Shown in pieces: positions 29,068 through 36,672 of a stretch of DNA of 64,000 nt. The notes under the pieces are model-generated. The model ran no database searches. It was not told the DNA's origin and saw only the letters and a program-made list of their open reading frames with translations. Both the position numbers and the translations under genes were made by a program. Position 1 is the stretch's first letter, and every line of letters starts with the position of its first letter. Source of the DNA: Halomonas sp. DQ26W (GTDB taxonomy: Bacteria > Pseudomonadota > Gammaproteobacteria > Pseudomonadales > Halomonadaceae); contig NZ_QPKI01000006.1 of assembly GCF_003339685.1 (NCBI RefSeq), positions 1 to 64,000 of the forward strand, read 5' to 3'.

Positions 29068-31449
29068 CTAAAGGGTTGACGTTCGAGTGGCGCCAGCGCC
29101 GCGCGGCGATAGCGTCTTCTGCTCGGTAATACACCGTGCCTCCTCCAGATCAGCAAGCCAGTTCGATAGCGCCGTATGCGTTGGCGCCTCCCGCCCCAGC
29201 AAACGACACGATAACCCTCCCAAGCTCTCGCCGACGGCAATGACACTGTCGGGCGCTGCCGGCACCTCGTCGTCGAATACGCCACAGGCCAGCAGCATGC
29301 CGAGCATATCGAGAGGGGGCACCTTGCTTAGCCATTCAGCTGCAACGTCCTGGCCCCCATCACCTAGCACGCCCTGCAGGATGATGCGCTCGGGCAGACC
29401 AGGCACCTCGCTGGCAATGATCTCAGGGATAGGCAGGCCAAGTGGCTCGATGGTCGGGGCGGAAGCAAGCGACAGCCGCACGCCACGCGTCAACACGCCG
29501 TTCGCCGCCGACACCAGCCGCTGAGCAACATCGACGCGCTCGCTGATCGGGAAGAGACAGAGTGCGCCGGTGCCTTGCGGGGTAATCAGCAGGCCTGCAT
29601 CCAGCACCAGACAATCCGCCGTCCGCGCCTGACGCAACAGATAGCCCTGCAGCGCAGGGCCAAGCTGAGCCAGCGTGAGTCGCCCGGCAAACACCTTGCC
29701 ATCCGCCGCCAGGCTGTAGCCCGCGGTCTCCATCAGTACCTCGAGGCGCGGCAGATGTATCGCTGCCTCATCGCTGAGCGGCACCAGCGCGCCGGCGAAC
29801 AGTGCCGTCAGCCGGTTCATCACCGGCCCGCTGGGTAAATACAGCGCCCAGCGCTTGCTATCAAAGACCAGTTGCATGGCCTGTGGCGTGGCGTTCGCCT
29901 TGACGGACGGCGCTTCGCTGGCATGCCGCGAGGCATCTTGCGTGCCACGCTGGCACAGCAGGCCATCGCGACACCACTGCGCCAGAGTGCTCCAGACTTG
30001 CTGGTGCAGCACTTGGTGATCGAGCGGCTCGTCACCGACGATACTCGCCGAGCGGGCCAACTCATCGGCAATGGCATCGGGATCGAGGCCCTCGGTGGCC
30101 AGCAGCCAGATCAACGCTGCGGTGTCGTTAGGCCGATAGTAGCGGTGAGTGTGGGTGGCATAGAGCGCCAGTTGGTCGTCATCAAGCAGTTCTGCGACAT
30201 GCCGGCGCGCTAGTTGCGGGCGCGGCACAGCCTGACCAGCCATGGCATCGGCCAGCTGAATATCAGCCAAGCCCGGCAGCGAAAAATAGGGCTGATACTG
30301 TTCCGTCTCGAACGAGGGCAGCAAGCACTGGAAATCACCGGCACGGTCCTGCTCCGCCTGTGCCTCGGCCAGCAGCGAGCTATCGCTGACGGTGGCCACG
30401 CCGATGCCCAGTAGTGCGACCATGTCGTGGACCAGCCCACCCTTGACGCGCTCCTCGATCAAGCCCCCACTCTCGGGTGCAGCACAGATGCCCAGCGAAG
30501 GGCTGAGATTGCACTCGAGAATCCACGGTTTGAGGGTATCGTCCACCAGGCAGTCAAGGCCCAGCAGCTCGTAGCAGCCGCGCGGGTCGGCGCCGACCTG
30601 AGCCGTGCGCTGCTTGATGGCGTCCAGTGCCGAGATCACCGTCAGCGTTACCAGGTCCTCGATCTTGGCGAACAGCTGTTCGTCATCATGGCCCTGCTCG
30701 CGCAGCCAGTGCCGGTAGCGCTCGAGATCGATGAACTCCACCGGCACCTCGGCATCGGTGTTGAGCGCATTGATATCGGGATTGGTCAGCTGGCTGTAGG
30801 GGTTGTCGACATCGTCGGGGTCCCAAGGCTCGGAGGCCAGCTTGGCAAACCCCTGACGATAGAGATAAACACGCAGCGGCTCGATGCTCGAGATCAGTAC
30901 ATACAGACGCAGCACATACTTGTGGCCGCGGATGGTGTGCGGGTTAGCCAGGTATTCCTGGACCAGCCAGTTAGCGGCCAACGGCGCTTGAGCTACATCC
31001 TGCAGTACCCGCACCCCCTTGCCCTTGGAGGCATTGGTCGGCTTGAGAATCCAGCGCTGCTCCGGGGCTGCCAGAGCGGCGGCCTGGAGGGCGTGGTAGT
31101 CATGCGGCATCACATAGGCCCGCGGAAAGAATGCCAGCCGCTGAGCCAGCTCACTCTCGGCGCCATGGCTAGCATGTATGCGCTCCCGCAGGCTGGCCAA
31201 GCTGTCGTGGAGGCGGCTCTTGACCGTCAAGGCGGCATTGCCGGGGAAGTGATTCATGCTGCGCTGCGGTGTCACACGACGAAACTGCTTGATCTCCGGC
31301 ATGCCGGTGATCCACGCCGCATCCCAGACGTCTTCGTCACCCTGCTGCCACCCCAGCGGCTCCAGCGCCTCGCGAAAGAAGCGATCCTGCTCATCGGCTC
31401 GCTTACCCCCCAGCCAGAAGCGCCGTTGCGGTGAAGTCTGCTCTGTCAT
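29068..31449 (-). CDS. TTLL (tubulin-tyrosine-ligase-like) ATP-grasp ligase fused to a PqqD-like domain
   Basis: 793 aa from ATG 31449 (ATG 31464 is possible). Residues about 1-360 carry the TTL-family ATP-grasp core: WILKPTNASKGKG (133-145), QEYLANP, KYVLRLYVLISS (177-188), QLTNPDIN, YELLGLDCLVDD (293-304), and PWILECNLSPS (308-318) with the metal-binding Glu/Asn. These match eukaryotic TTLL enzymes, which ligate Glu or Gly onto Glu-rich protein tails. Residues about 430-500 fit a PqqD-like winged helix (YYRPNDTAALIWLLATEG ... LAQWCRDGLL), a peptide-recognition module in RiPP enzymes. The last 270 residues weakly resemble HPr-kinase-like domains without an intact P-loop. Flanked by two genes with a common leader and Glu-rich tails. 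Predicted cytosolic tail-modifying ligase; substrate is inferred. Confidence 0.82.
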   Translation of the reverse strand: MTEQTSPQRRFWLGGKRADEQDRFFREALEPLGWQQGDEDVWDAAWITGMPEIKQFRRVTPQRSMNHFPGNAALTVKSRLHDSLASLRERIHASHGAESELAQRLAFFPRAYVMPHDYHALQAAALAAPEQRWILKPTNASKGKGVRVLQDVAQAPLAANWLVQEYLANPHTIRGHKYVLRLYVLISSIEPLRVYLYRQGFAKLASEPWDPDDVDNPYSQLTNPDINALNTDAEVPVEFIDLERYRHWLREQGHDDEQLFAKIEDLVTLTVISALDAIKQRTAQVGADPRGCYELLGLDCLVDDTLKPWILECNLSPSLGICAAPESGGLIEERVKGGLVHDMVALLGIGVATVSDSSLLAEAQAEQDRAGDFQCLLPSFETEQYQPYFSLPGLADIQLADAMAGQAVPRPQLARRHVAELLDDDQLALYATHTHRYYRPNDTAALIWLLATEGLDPDAIADELARSASIVGDEPLDHQVLHQQVWSTLAQWCRDGLLCQRGTQDASRHASEAPSVKANATPQAMQLVFDSKRWALYLPSGPVMNRLTALFAGALVPLSDEAAIHLPRLEVLMETAGYSLAADGKVFAGRLTLAQLGPALQGYLLRQARTADCLVLDAGLLITPQGTGALCLFPISERVDVAQRLVSAANGVLTRGVRLSLASAPTIEPLGLPIPEIIASEVPGLPERIILQGVLGDGGQDVAAEWLSKVPPLDMLGMLLACGVFDDEVPAAPDSVIAVGESLGGLSCRLLGREAPTHTALSNWLADLEEARCITEQKTLSPRGAGATRTSTL

Positions 31450-31641
31450 CCCAAGATCCCTCATTCAGCCAGCGTTGTTGTCTATTCACAGGACGCTGCT
31501 TCCATCCCAGCCTTTAGGTCGGTGCCGTGAGCCAAACCTTTCAGTGATTACCAGCGGCGCACTCCACGGGGCACATCGTCGACGTCAGGCAGCGACAGAC
31601 GGGAATGCGGACGAAGGTCGGCGTTCCCGATACTGCCTGTG

Positions 31642-32370
31642 CTAGGAATCGCAGTTATGTCCCGCGCTTGCGCCAGCGAAGCGCTGCTGGGCATCAACGA
31701 CATAGGCCGATAGGGCCGCCAGTTCGTCCGACGCCCAGTCCAGCGGTTCAGCCTCCATTGGGGCGACCATGCACAACTGAACCATTTCATCGGCATGGAC
31801 GAGGTCCATATCGAACAGGTCCATGCCCATGGCGACCTGATGGGGATACGGATCGTTGAAGGTATTCTGGTACCCAGTCAGTCCATCCGCGCCGTGGCAG
31901 CTGGCACAGGAGAGCCCGTTAGTACTGAGTGAGGGGTCGTTGAACAGCGCCTCGCCTTGGGCAATCAGCTCAGCGGCGTTATCGCCCGATTCATCATAGC
32001 CAGGCGTATACCCCTCAGGGCGCTCGACTGAGGACCTGTCATGGCCCCCTGCTTCCGCCTCTCCTTCCGCCTCAGCCTCTCCTTCCGCCTCAGCTTCTCC
32101 TTCCGCCTCAGCTTCTCCTTCCGCTTCAGCCTCCCCCTCCGCTTCAGCCTCCCCTTCCGCTTCAGCTTCTCCCTCGGCTTCAGCATGGGCTTCTGCCAGC
32201 ATCAGCGGCGCCTCCTGGCCGCTGGTGAAGGAGCGGCTGTCAGCCGCCTGACCGGCCGACGCCTGAAACGCCGAGCCACTCGCCACCAGCACCAGTGCCG
32301 GCGCGGTATAGCCCAGCTGACGGCTTAGCCGACTCAGCAGAGTGCGGCGTTTCTCATCTTGTATTGTCAT
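31642..32370 (-). CDS. Exported cytochrome c with Glu-rich repeat linker; proposed TTLL substrate
   Basis: 242 aa. Residues 1-62 share the leader of the 28690-29001 protein (export signal, YTAPAL, TSGQEAPLMLAEAH). Residues 63-104 are seven perfect AEAEGE hexapeptides, followed by AEAGG. From about 115 a monohaem cytochrome c domain follows: CASCHG (C155, C158, H159), a Met-containing LCMVAPMEAEP as likely axial-ligand region, and a final Cys (HNC). Haem attachment requires the periplasm. ATG 32370 follows GGAGG at 7 bases. First gene of the likely unit with the TTLL gene (192 bp downstream). A redox protein carrying a ligase-targeted linker would be unusual; the linker could also be a plain spacer. 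Confidence 0.82.
   Translation of the reverse strand: MTIQDEKRRTLLSRLSRQLGYTAPALVLVASGSAFQASAGQAADSRSFTSGQEAPLMLAEAHAEAEGEAEAEGEAEAEGEAEAEGEAEAEGEAEAEGEAEAEGEAEAGGHDRSSVERPEGYTPGYDESGDNAAELIAQGEALFNDPSLSTNGLSCASCHGADGLTGYQNTFNDPYPHQVAMGMDLFDMDLVHADEMVQLCMVAPMEAEPLDWASDELAALSAYVVDAQQRFAGASAGHNCDS
32044..32184 (-). repeat. 18-bp in-frame tandem repeat encoding AEAEGE
   Basis: Seven 18-bp units (with synonymous variation) encode seven perfect AEAEGE hexapeptides plus a final partial unit in the cytochrome c gene. The amino-acid repeat is perfect while codons vary, which hints at selection on the peptide rather than very recent duplication alone. Confidence 0.88.
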
Positions 32371-32589
32371 TTCTACGCCTCCTCGATCACGGTTAAGCAA
32401 CGACTGCGTATGTCGTTGCGTCATGACGCCACATGTGATTGCAGACCGGTCCTTAGCGGCCAGATCATTTCTTGTGGGCGGCGCCATACTGGTTTTGTCA
32501 CCGCCGCACCAGGATCCTTACACCTTTTCGGCCTCCCCTTTCTCAATACATCGCTTGAGATGTGGATCGATCGGTACTAAATTGTCAGC

Positions 32590-33177
32590 ATGACACGTGG
32601 ACGCCCCATCGCATTCAGCCCCGACGAGGCCGCGAACGCCGCCATGCATGTCTTCTGGGCCAGAGGCTACGACAGTGCTTCGACCCGCGACCTGCTGAAG
32701 GCGATGAAAATCTCGCGCAGCAGCCTGTACCAGGCCTTCGGCAACAAGGAACAACTGTTTCTCGAGGCGCTGCGCCGCTATCGCGGCAACCTGATCGATA
32801 GGCTCAACCGCCGGCTGGAAATGTCACCTTCAGCCATTGGCTTTCTTCAGGAACTGTTCATGGAAACAGCGATGGAGGCCGGCAGCGAGCGATCTGCACT
32901 GGGATGCCTGATCTTCAATTCCGCCAGTGAACTCGGCCAACGTGGCGACATCGCAGCCATCGAGACCAGGCGCAGTGTCCAAGCCATCACCGCCCTGTTC
33001 CATGAGGCCGTCGTTCGGTCACAGGCCGAAGGCGATATCGCCCCAGACCGGGACGCCCTGGCGCTCGCCACCTATCTCACGCTGGGCATGGCCGGCCTGC
33101 GCACCCTGCTCAAGTCCGGCGCAGACCCCACGCAGACCCGGGCCGCCGCCGAGCTACTACTCGACACATTGCGCTGA
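32590..33177 (+). CDS. TetR-family transcriptional regulator
   Basis: 195 aa. N-terminal TetR helix-turn-helix (GYDSASTRDLLKAMKISRSS, LYQAFGNKEQLFLEAL) and a C-terminal ligand domain containing one Cys (SALGCLIFNSASE). The latter segment resembles the TetR_C regulators of electrophile or thiol stress. It lies 83 bp upstream of the AhpD-like gene on the same strand, with a perfect palindrome between them, so it probably represses that gene. Confidence 0.88.
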   Translation: MTRGRPIAFSPDEAANAAMHVFWARGYDSASTRDLLKAMKISRSSLYQAFGNKEQLFLEALRRYRGNLIDRLNRRLEMSPSAIGFLQELFMETAMEAGSERSALGCLIFNSASELGQRGDIAAIETRRSVQAITALFHEAVVRSQAEGDIAPDRDALALATYLTLGMAGLRTLLKSGADPTQTRAAAELLLDTLR

Positions 33178-33207
33178 AGCACGTGAGAGGAGCATTTCTC
33201 ACGACAC

Positions 33208-33229
33208 ATATGGACTGATTAGTCCATAT
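33208..33229. promoter_or_regulatory. Candidate TetR operator
   Basis: Perfect inverted repeat ATATGGACT / AGTCCATAT with a 4-base centre GATT, directly followed by a TATATA -10-like element and 32 bp before the AhpD-like gene. Size and position fit a TetR-family operator. Confidence 0.7.
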
Positions 33230-33260
33230 ATAACAGTCCCACGACGACAGTAGAGCCAAC

Positions 33261-33830
33261 ATGGCTGCCAACTACCAGCTACAACTTCCCCCGCAGACAC
33301 TCGAGAACGCTGATGCCAAGGCCCTGCCACTGCTCGAGAAGGCCAATGTCAAGTTGGGGTTCGTGCCCAACATGTACGAAGGCATGGCCAAGGCACCCGG
33401 CGTCCTTGACACCTACCTGCACGGCTATGAGCTGTTCCGACAGGATTCCGGGTTCACTCCCCCGGAGCAGGAGGTGGTATTCCTGACCATCAGTCAACTC
33501 AACGGCTGCAGCTACTGCATGTCCGCCCACAGCATGCTGGCAGAGAAAATGTCTCAGGTGCCTGCCGACGTGCTCGAAGCGATCCGTGAGGATCGGGAAA
33601 TTCCCGACTCTCGCCTGGCTGCGCTTAGCGAGTTCACTAGCGTCATGTTCGACACTCGTGGCATGCCGACACGTGAAGACGTCAAGGCATTCCTGGAGGC
33701 CGGCTTCGAAGAGCAACATGTGCTGCAGATCGTGTTGGCTCTGGCCGTGAAGACACTATCCAACTATTCCAACCACCTCAATCATCCGGAACTCGACGAG
33801 GCTTTCGCCGACCACGCCTGGAAGAGGTAA
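33261..33830 (+). CDS. Carboxymuconolactone-decarboxylase/AhpD-like peroxidase-related protein
   Basis: 189 aa. The AhpD-like fold with the redox motif C83-x-x-C86 plus His90 (NGCSYCMSAHS) and a preceding Glu (PPEQEVVFLTIS). Such proteins act as thiol-dependent peroxidases or alkylhydroperoxidase partners in the cytosol. Controlled, I infer, by the upstream TetR regulator through the palindrome. Confidence 0.87.
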   Translation: MAANYQLQLPPQTLENADAKALPLLEKANVKLGFVPNMYEGMAKAPGVLDTYLHGYELFRQDSGFTPPEQEVVFLTISQLNGCSYCMSAHSMLAEKMSQVPADVLEAIREDREIPDSRLAALSEFTSVMFDTRGMPTREDVKAFLEAGFEEQHVLQIVLALAVKTLSNYSNHLNHPELDEAFADHAWKR

Positions 33831-34008
33831 GCCCCGTCTCGGAATGCCTTGTCGGGCGATATCCACCGAACTCGCGAAAGTGCATGCCAGGTACTGTCGC
33901 TTATTGCAAAGCGCGCTGTTCTAGTCAGCATTCCGTCTGGTGAACCAATTGCCGTTCCCTGGCCGACGGCATAGGCTCACGATAAACCCGACAAACGAGG
34001 TCAAGCTT

Positions 34009-34965
34009 ATGCTACGCACTCTCGTACTGGCCGTCAGTGCACTGTGGTTATCGGCGCAGGTCCAGGCCGCAGATATTTCCCCTCTTGTCGAGGCCAAGTG
34101 GCTCGACAAGCACCTGAATGACGAGAATCAGGTCGTTCTTGATGTTCGCTCTTCCATTGATGATGGCGGCGATCGCGACAGCTTCGAGGCCGCCCGCATC
34201 CCCGGCAGCCGCTACAGTAGCTACATCGAGGATGGCTGGCGTGAAGCACGTGACGACGTAGCTGGCCTGCTTCCCGCGATCGAACCTCTTCAGGAATTGA
34301 TCGGGAGCCTGGGTATCGACAACGATACGACGGTCGTGATCGTCCCCGCCGGAACCGGACCTACAGACTTCGGCAGCGCGGCACGCATCTACTGGACCTT
34401 CAAGACTCTAGGTCACGATGAGGTAGCCATTCTTGATGGCGGTTTCGCCGGCTGGCAGCAACAGGGCTTCGACACTGCCAGCGGCCCCGTTTCCGCAGCG
34501 GAACCGAAACGTTTCCAGGCCAGCCTGCGCGAGGAGCTGATAGCCACCACCGAACAGGTGGAGCAGGCGCGCCAGACCCAGACTCAGCTGGTGGATGCCC
34601 GTCCATCAGACTACTTCACCGGCGAAACGGTCTCCCCGGCCGTGAGAACCGCCGGCACAATACCCGGTGCCCGGAACCTGCCTCATCAAAGCCACTTCGG
34701 GGACCGTGCGGGTGCGTATTACCTGGACAAGGAAGGTCTCGCTTCACGTATCAACACTGCCGAGCTGGATCGTAATGCCCGTACTATCACCTTCTGCAAT
34801 ACTGGACACTGGGCGGCTACGGACTGGTTCGTGCTCAGCGAGGTTGCCGGATTTGACAACGTCTCGATGTATGACGGCTCCATGGCTGCATGGACGATAA
34901 GTGACTCGCGCCCAGTGCAACTCGCTCGACGCGGCCTGGAGCGCCTCCAGGAAGCGCTCGACTGA
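34009..34965 (+). CDS. Periplasmic sulfurtransferase with two rhodanese domains
   Basis: 318 aa. ATG 34009 gives a signal peptide (LVLAVSALWLSAQVQA); ACGAGG lies 8 bases upstream. The N-terminal rhodanese domain (VVLDVRSS ... GFAGWQQQG) lacks a catalytic Cys, while the second has it in ITFCNTGHWAATDW, the usual arrangement in thiosulfate sulfurtransferases. Role: sulfane sulfur transfer or cyanide/thiosulfate metabolism in the envelope. Confidence 0.87.
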   Translation: MLRTLVLAVSALWLSAQVQAADISPLVEAKWLDKHLNDENQVVLDVRSSIDDGGDRDSFEAARIPGSRYSSYIEDGWREARDDVAGLLPAIEPLQELIGSLGIDNDTTVVIVPAGTGPTDFGSAARIYWTFKTLGHDEVAILDGGFAGWQQQGFDTASGPVSAAEPKRFQASLREELIATTEQVEQARQTQTQLVDARPSDYFTGETVSPAVRTAGTIPGARNLPHQSHFGDRAGAYYLDKEGLASRINTAELDRNARTITFCNTGHWAATDWFVLSEVAGFDNVSMYDGSMAAWTISDSRPVQLARRGLERLQEALD

Positions 34966-35149
34966 GCGCCACGAGGCTGGCCCGGTTGCTTTGGCGCCGG
35001 GTCCGCATGACCCAAGCAGCGCTCCTGTCAGGAGACGCGACCCACTCGGAAGCACATCCATTCCCGCCCCCATCGAAAGATGGAACGAGGCGGCTCAAAC
35101 AAAAAATGGAGGGGAAGAAGAAACGGCAAGAAAGCGGAGTTGAGCCTAA

Positions 35150-35225
<76 letters not shown>

Positions 35226-35287
35226 TCGGCCTGTACACTGAGGGTATGCTGATGCAATGAAAGCGCTGATGGCTCATTACAAGCTGA

Positions 35288-35363
<76 letters not shown>

Positions 35364-35391
35364 ATGGCGCTTCGATCAGCACGTGTTTCAT

Positions 35392-35467
35392 TGGCTCCCC
35401 GAGCAGGACTCGAACCTGCGACCCAATGATTAACAGTCATTTGCTCTACCAACTGAGCTATCGGGGA
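35392..35467 (-). tRNA. tRNA-Asn (GTT)
   Basis: 76 nt with encoded CCA; acceptor TCCCCGA/TCGGGGA, anticodon GTT. The anticodon stem has paired changes (AATGA/TCATT) compared with the other two copies. Confidence 0.95.
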
Positions 35468-35555
35468 ATGGCCTTGAACACGGTGCGTAGTATACGGATC
35501 GCTTCGATCAGGTCAAGGGCGGATTCCCCCCCTGCCGGCCGCCACGCGTATAACA

Positions 35556-35590
35556 AAAGGCGCCCGTACGATCTTTCGTACGAGCGCCTT
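35556..35590 (-). terminator. Terminator after tRNA-Met (minus strand)
   Basis: Minus strand: AAGGCGC...GTACG / CGTAC...GCGCCTT long stem, then TTTTGTTAT. Lies directly downstream of tRNA-Met, separating it from the tRNA-Asn array. Confidence 0.85.
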
Positions 35591-35599
35591 CGAGAATTC

Positions 35600-35676
35600 T
35601 GGTGGCTACGCCCTGATTCGAACAGGGGACCCCATCATTATGAGTGATGTGCTCTAACCAGCTGAGCTACGTAGCC
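35600..35676 (-). tRNA. tRNA-Met (CAT), identical to the copy at 15272
   Basis: 77 nt with CCA; base-for-base the same as the tRNA-Met at 15272-15348 but inverted. Elongator-type acceptor pairing. Confidence 0.95.
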
Positions 35677-35775
35677 TTCCGTTGCCGAACCTATACACAA
35701 GGGCGGGTTGACGGGGCAAAATTATGCCCGAAGCATGTCACGGTGGCAAGCTGGCGATCTCGTCATTTTTTATTG

Positions 35776-35789
35776 ATTGAACGTTCAAT
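35776..35789. promoter_or_regulatory. Candidate BetI operator
   Basis: Perfect 14-bp palindrome ATTGAACGTTCAAT flanked by T- and A-runs, 267 bp upstream of betI. BetI binds comparable TTGAACGTTCAA-type dyads in bet promoters; choline would relieve repression. Confidence 0.65.
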
Positions 35790-35822
35790 AAAAAAATGGC
35801 ATGCTGCAAGGCATACTCAACC

Positions 35823-35986
35823 AGGAGCCTGTCGGATTTGACCGATCGTCATGAGAGATTTGGATTTCGAGACAAGTTTATCGATCTGATGAGGCGAATA
35901 GCCCGCTATTTAACGAATCGGATCGAATGAAATTGGCCGAAAGACCGGATCTCGCAGTAGATCAGCGTTAAGTCCGGCAGGCTCCT
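35823..35986. mobile_element. MITE-like element between the bet operator and betI
   Basis: 164 bp bounded by 14-base imperfect terminal inverted repeats (AGGAGCCTGTCGGA; other end the reverse complement with one mismatch). No coding capacity; lower GC than the neighbouring genes. No clear target duplication. It occupies most of the otherwise gene-free 35677-36055 interval. Confidence 0.6.
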
Positions 35987-36055
35987 AACGCCGCCAGCGA
36001 CCGACGACATCGTCGTCGCCGATGGTAGTCGTCATCATGATACAAGGAGTGCCTG

Positions 36056-36661
36056 ATGCCCAAGGTTGGAATGGAACCCATTCGGCGTCAGCAGTTGATT
36101 CAGGCCACCATGGCAGCCATCGACGAAGTCGGCCTTGCCGATGCGACGGTCATCCGCATCGCCGGTCATGCAGGCGTCTCCGCCGGGATCATCAGCCATT
36201 ACTTCGGCGGAAAGGACGGGCTGCTGGAGGCCACCATGCGCCAGATCCTTACCGATCTCGGCGATGCCGTCGCCGCACGGCGGCGCTCCCTGGGCGATGC
36301 TTCACCTCGCGCCCATATCGGGGCCATCATCGATGGCAACTTCGACCGCAGCCAGGTTTCAGGCCCGGTGGCCAAGACCTGGCTGGCCTTCTGGGCCAGC
36401 AGCATGCACAAGCCCCAGCTTCAGCGCCTCCAGCAGGTCAATGATCGTCGCCTCTACTCCAACCTGTGTAGCCAGTTTCGACGCCTTATGCCCCGGGCAA
36501 AGGCCCGACATGCCGCGCAGGGCCTGGCGGCTACGATCGACGGCCTCTGGCTGCGTGGCGCCCTGACACCGGAAGGGCTGGATGCCGAGAGTGCACGACG
36601 CCTGGCCCATGACTACCTGAATCAGCTATTGGCCAACCACGAATCCACACCCGTTTCCTGA
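36056..36661 (+). CDS. betI: TetR-family repressor of choline-to-betaine genes
   Basis: 201 aa. Helix-turn-helix [20 protein letters not shown] then a BetI-type ligand domain ([27 protein letters not shown]). Represses bet genes; choline induces. ATG 36056 follows AAGGAG. Eleven bases before betB: one operon. Confidence 0.95.
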   Translation: MPKVGMEPIRRQQLIQATMAAIDEVGLADATVIRIAGHAGVSAGIISHYFGGKDGLLEATMRQILTDLGDAVAARRRSLGDASPRAHIGAIIDGNFDRSQVSGPVAKTWLAFWASSMHKPQLQRLQQVNDRRLYSNLCSQFRRLMPRAKARHAAQGLAATIDGLWLRGALTPEGLDAESARRLAHDYLNQLLANHESTPVS

Positions 36662-36672
36662 CAGGAGCAACC

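Noticed and set aside
28693-32184. Glu-repeat DNA arrays as CRISPR or low-complexity noise
   Set aside because: They are in frame, end at a stop codon or a cytochrome domain, and follow a conserved leader, so they are coding.
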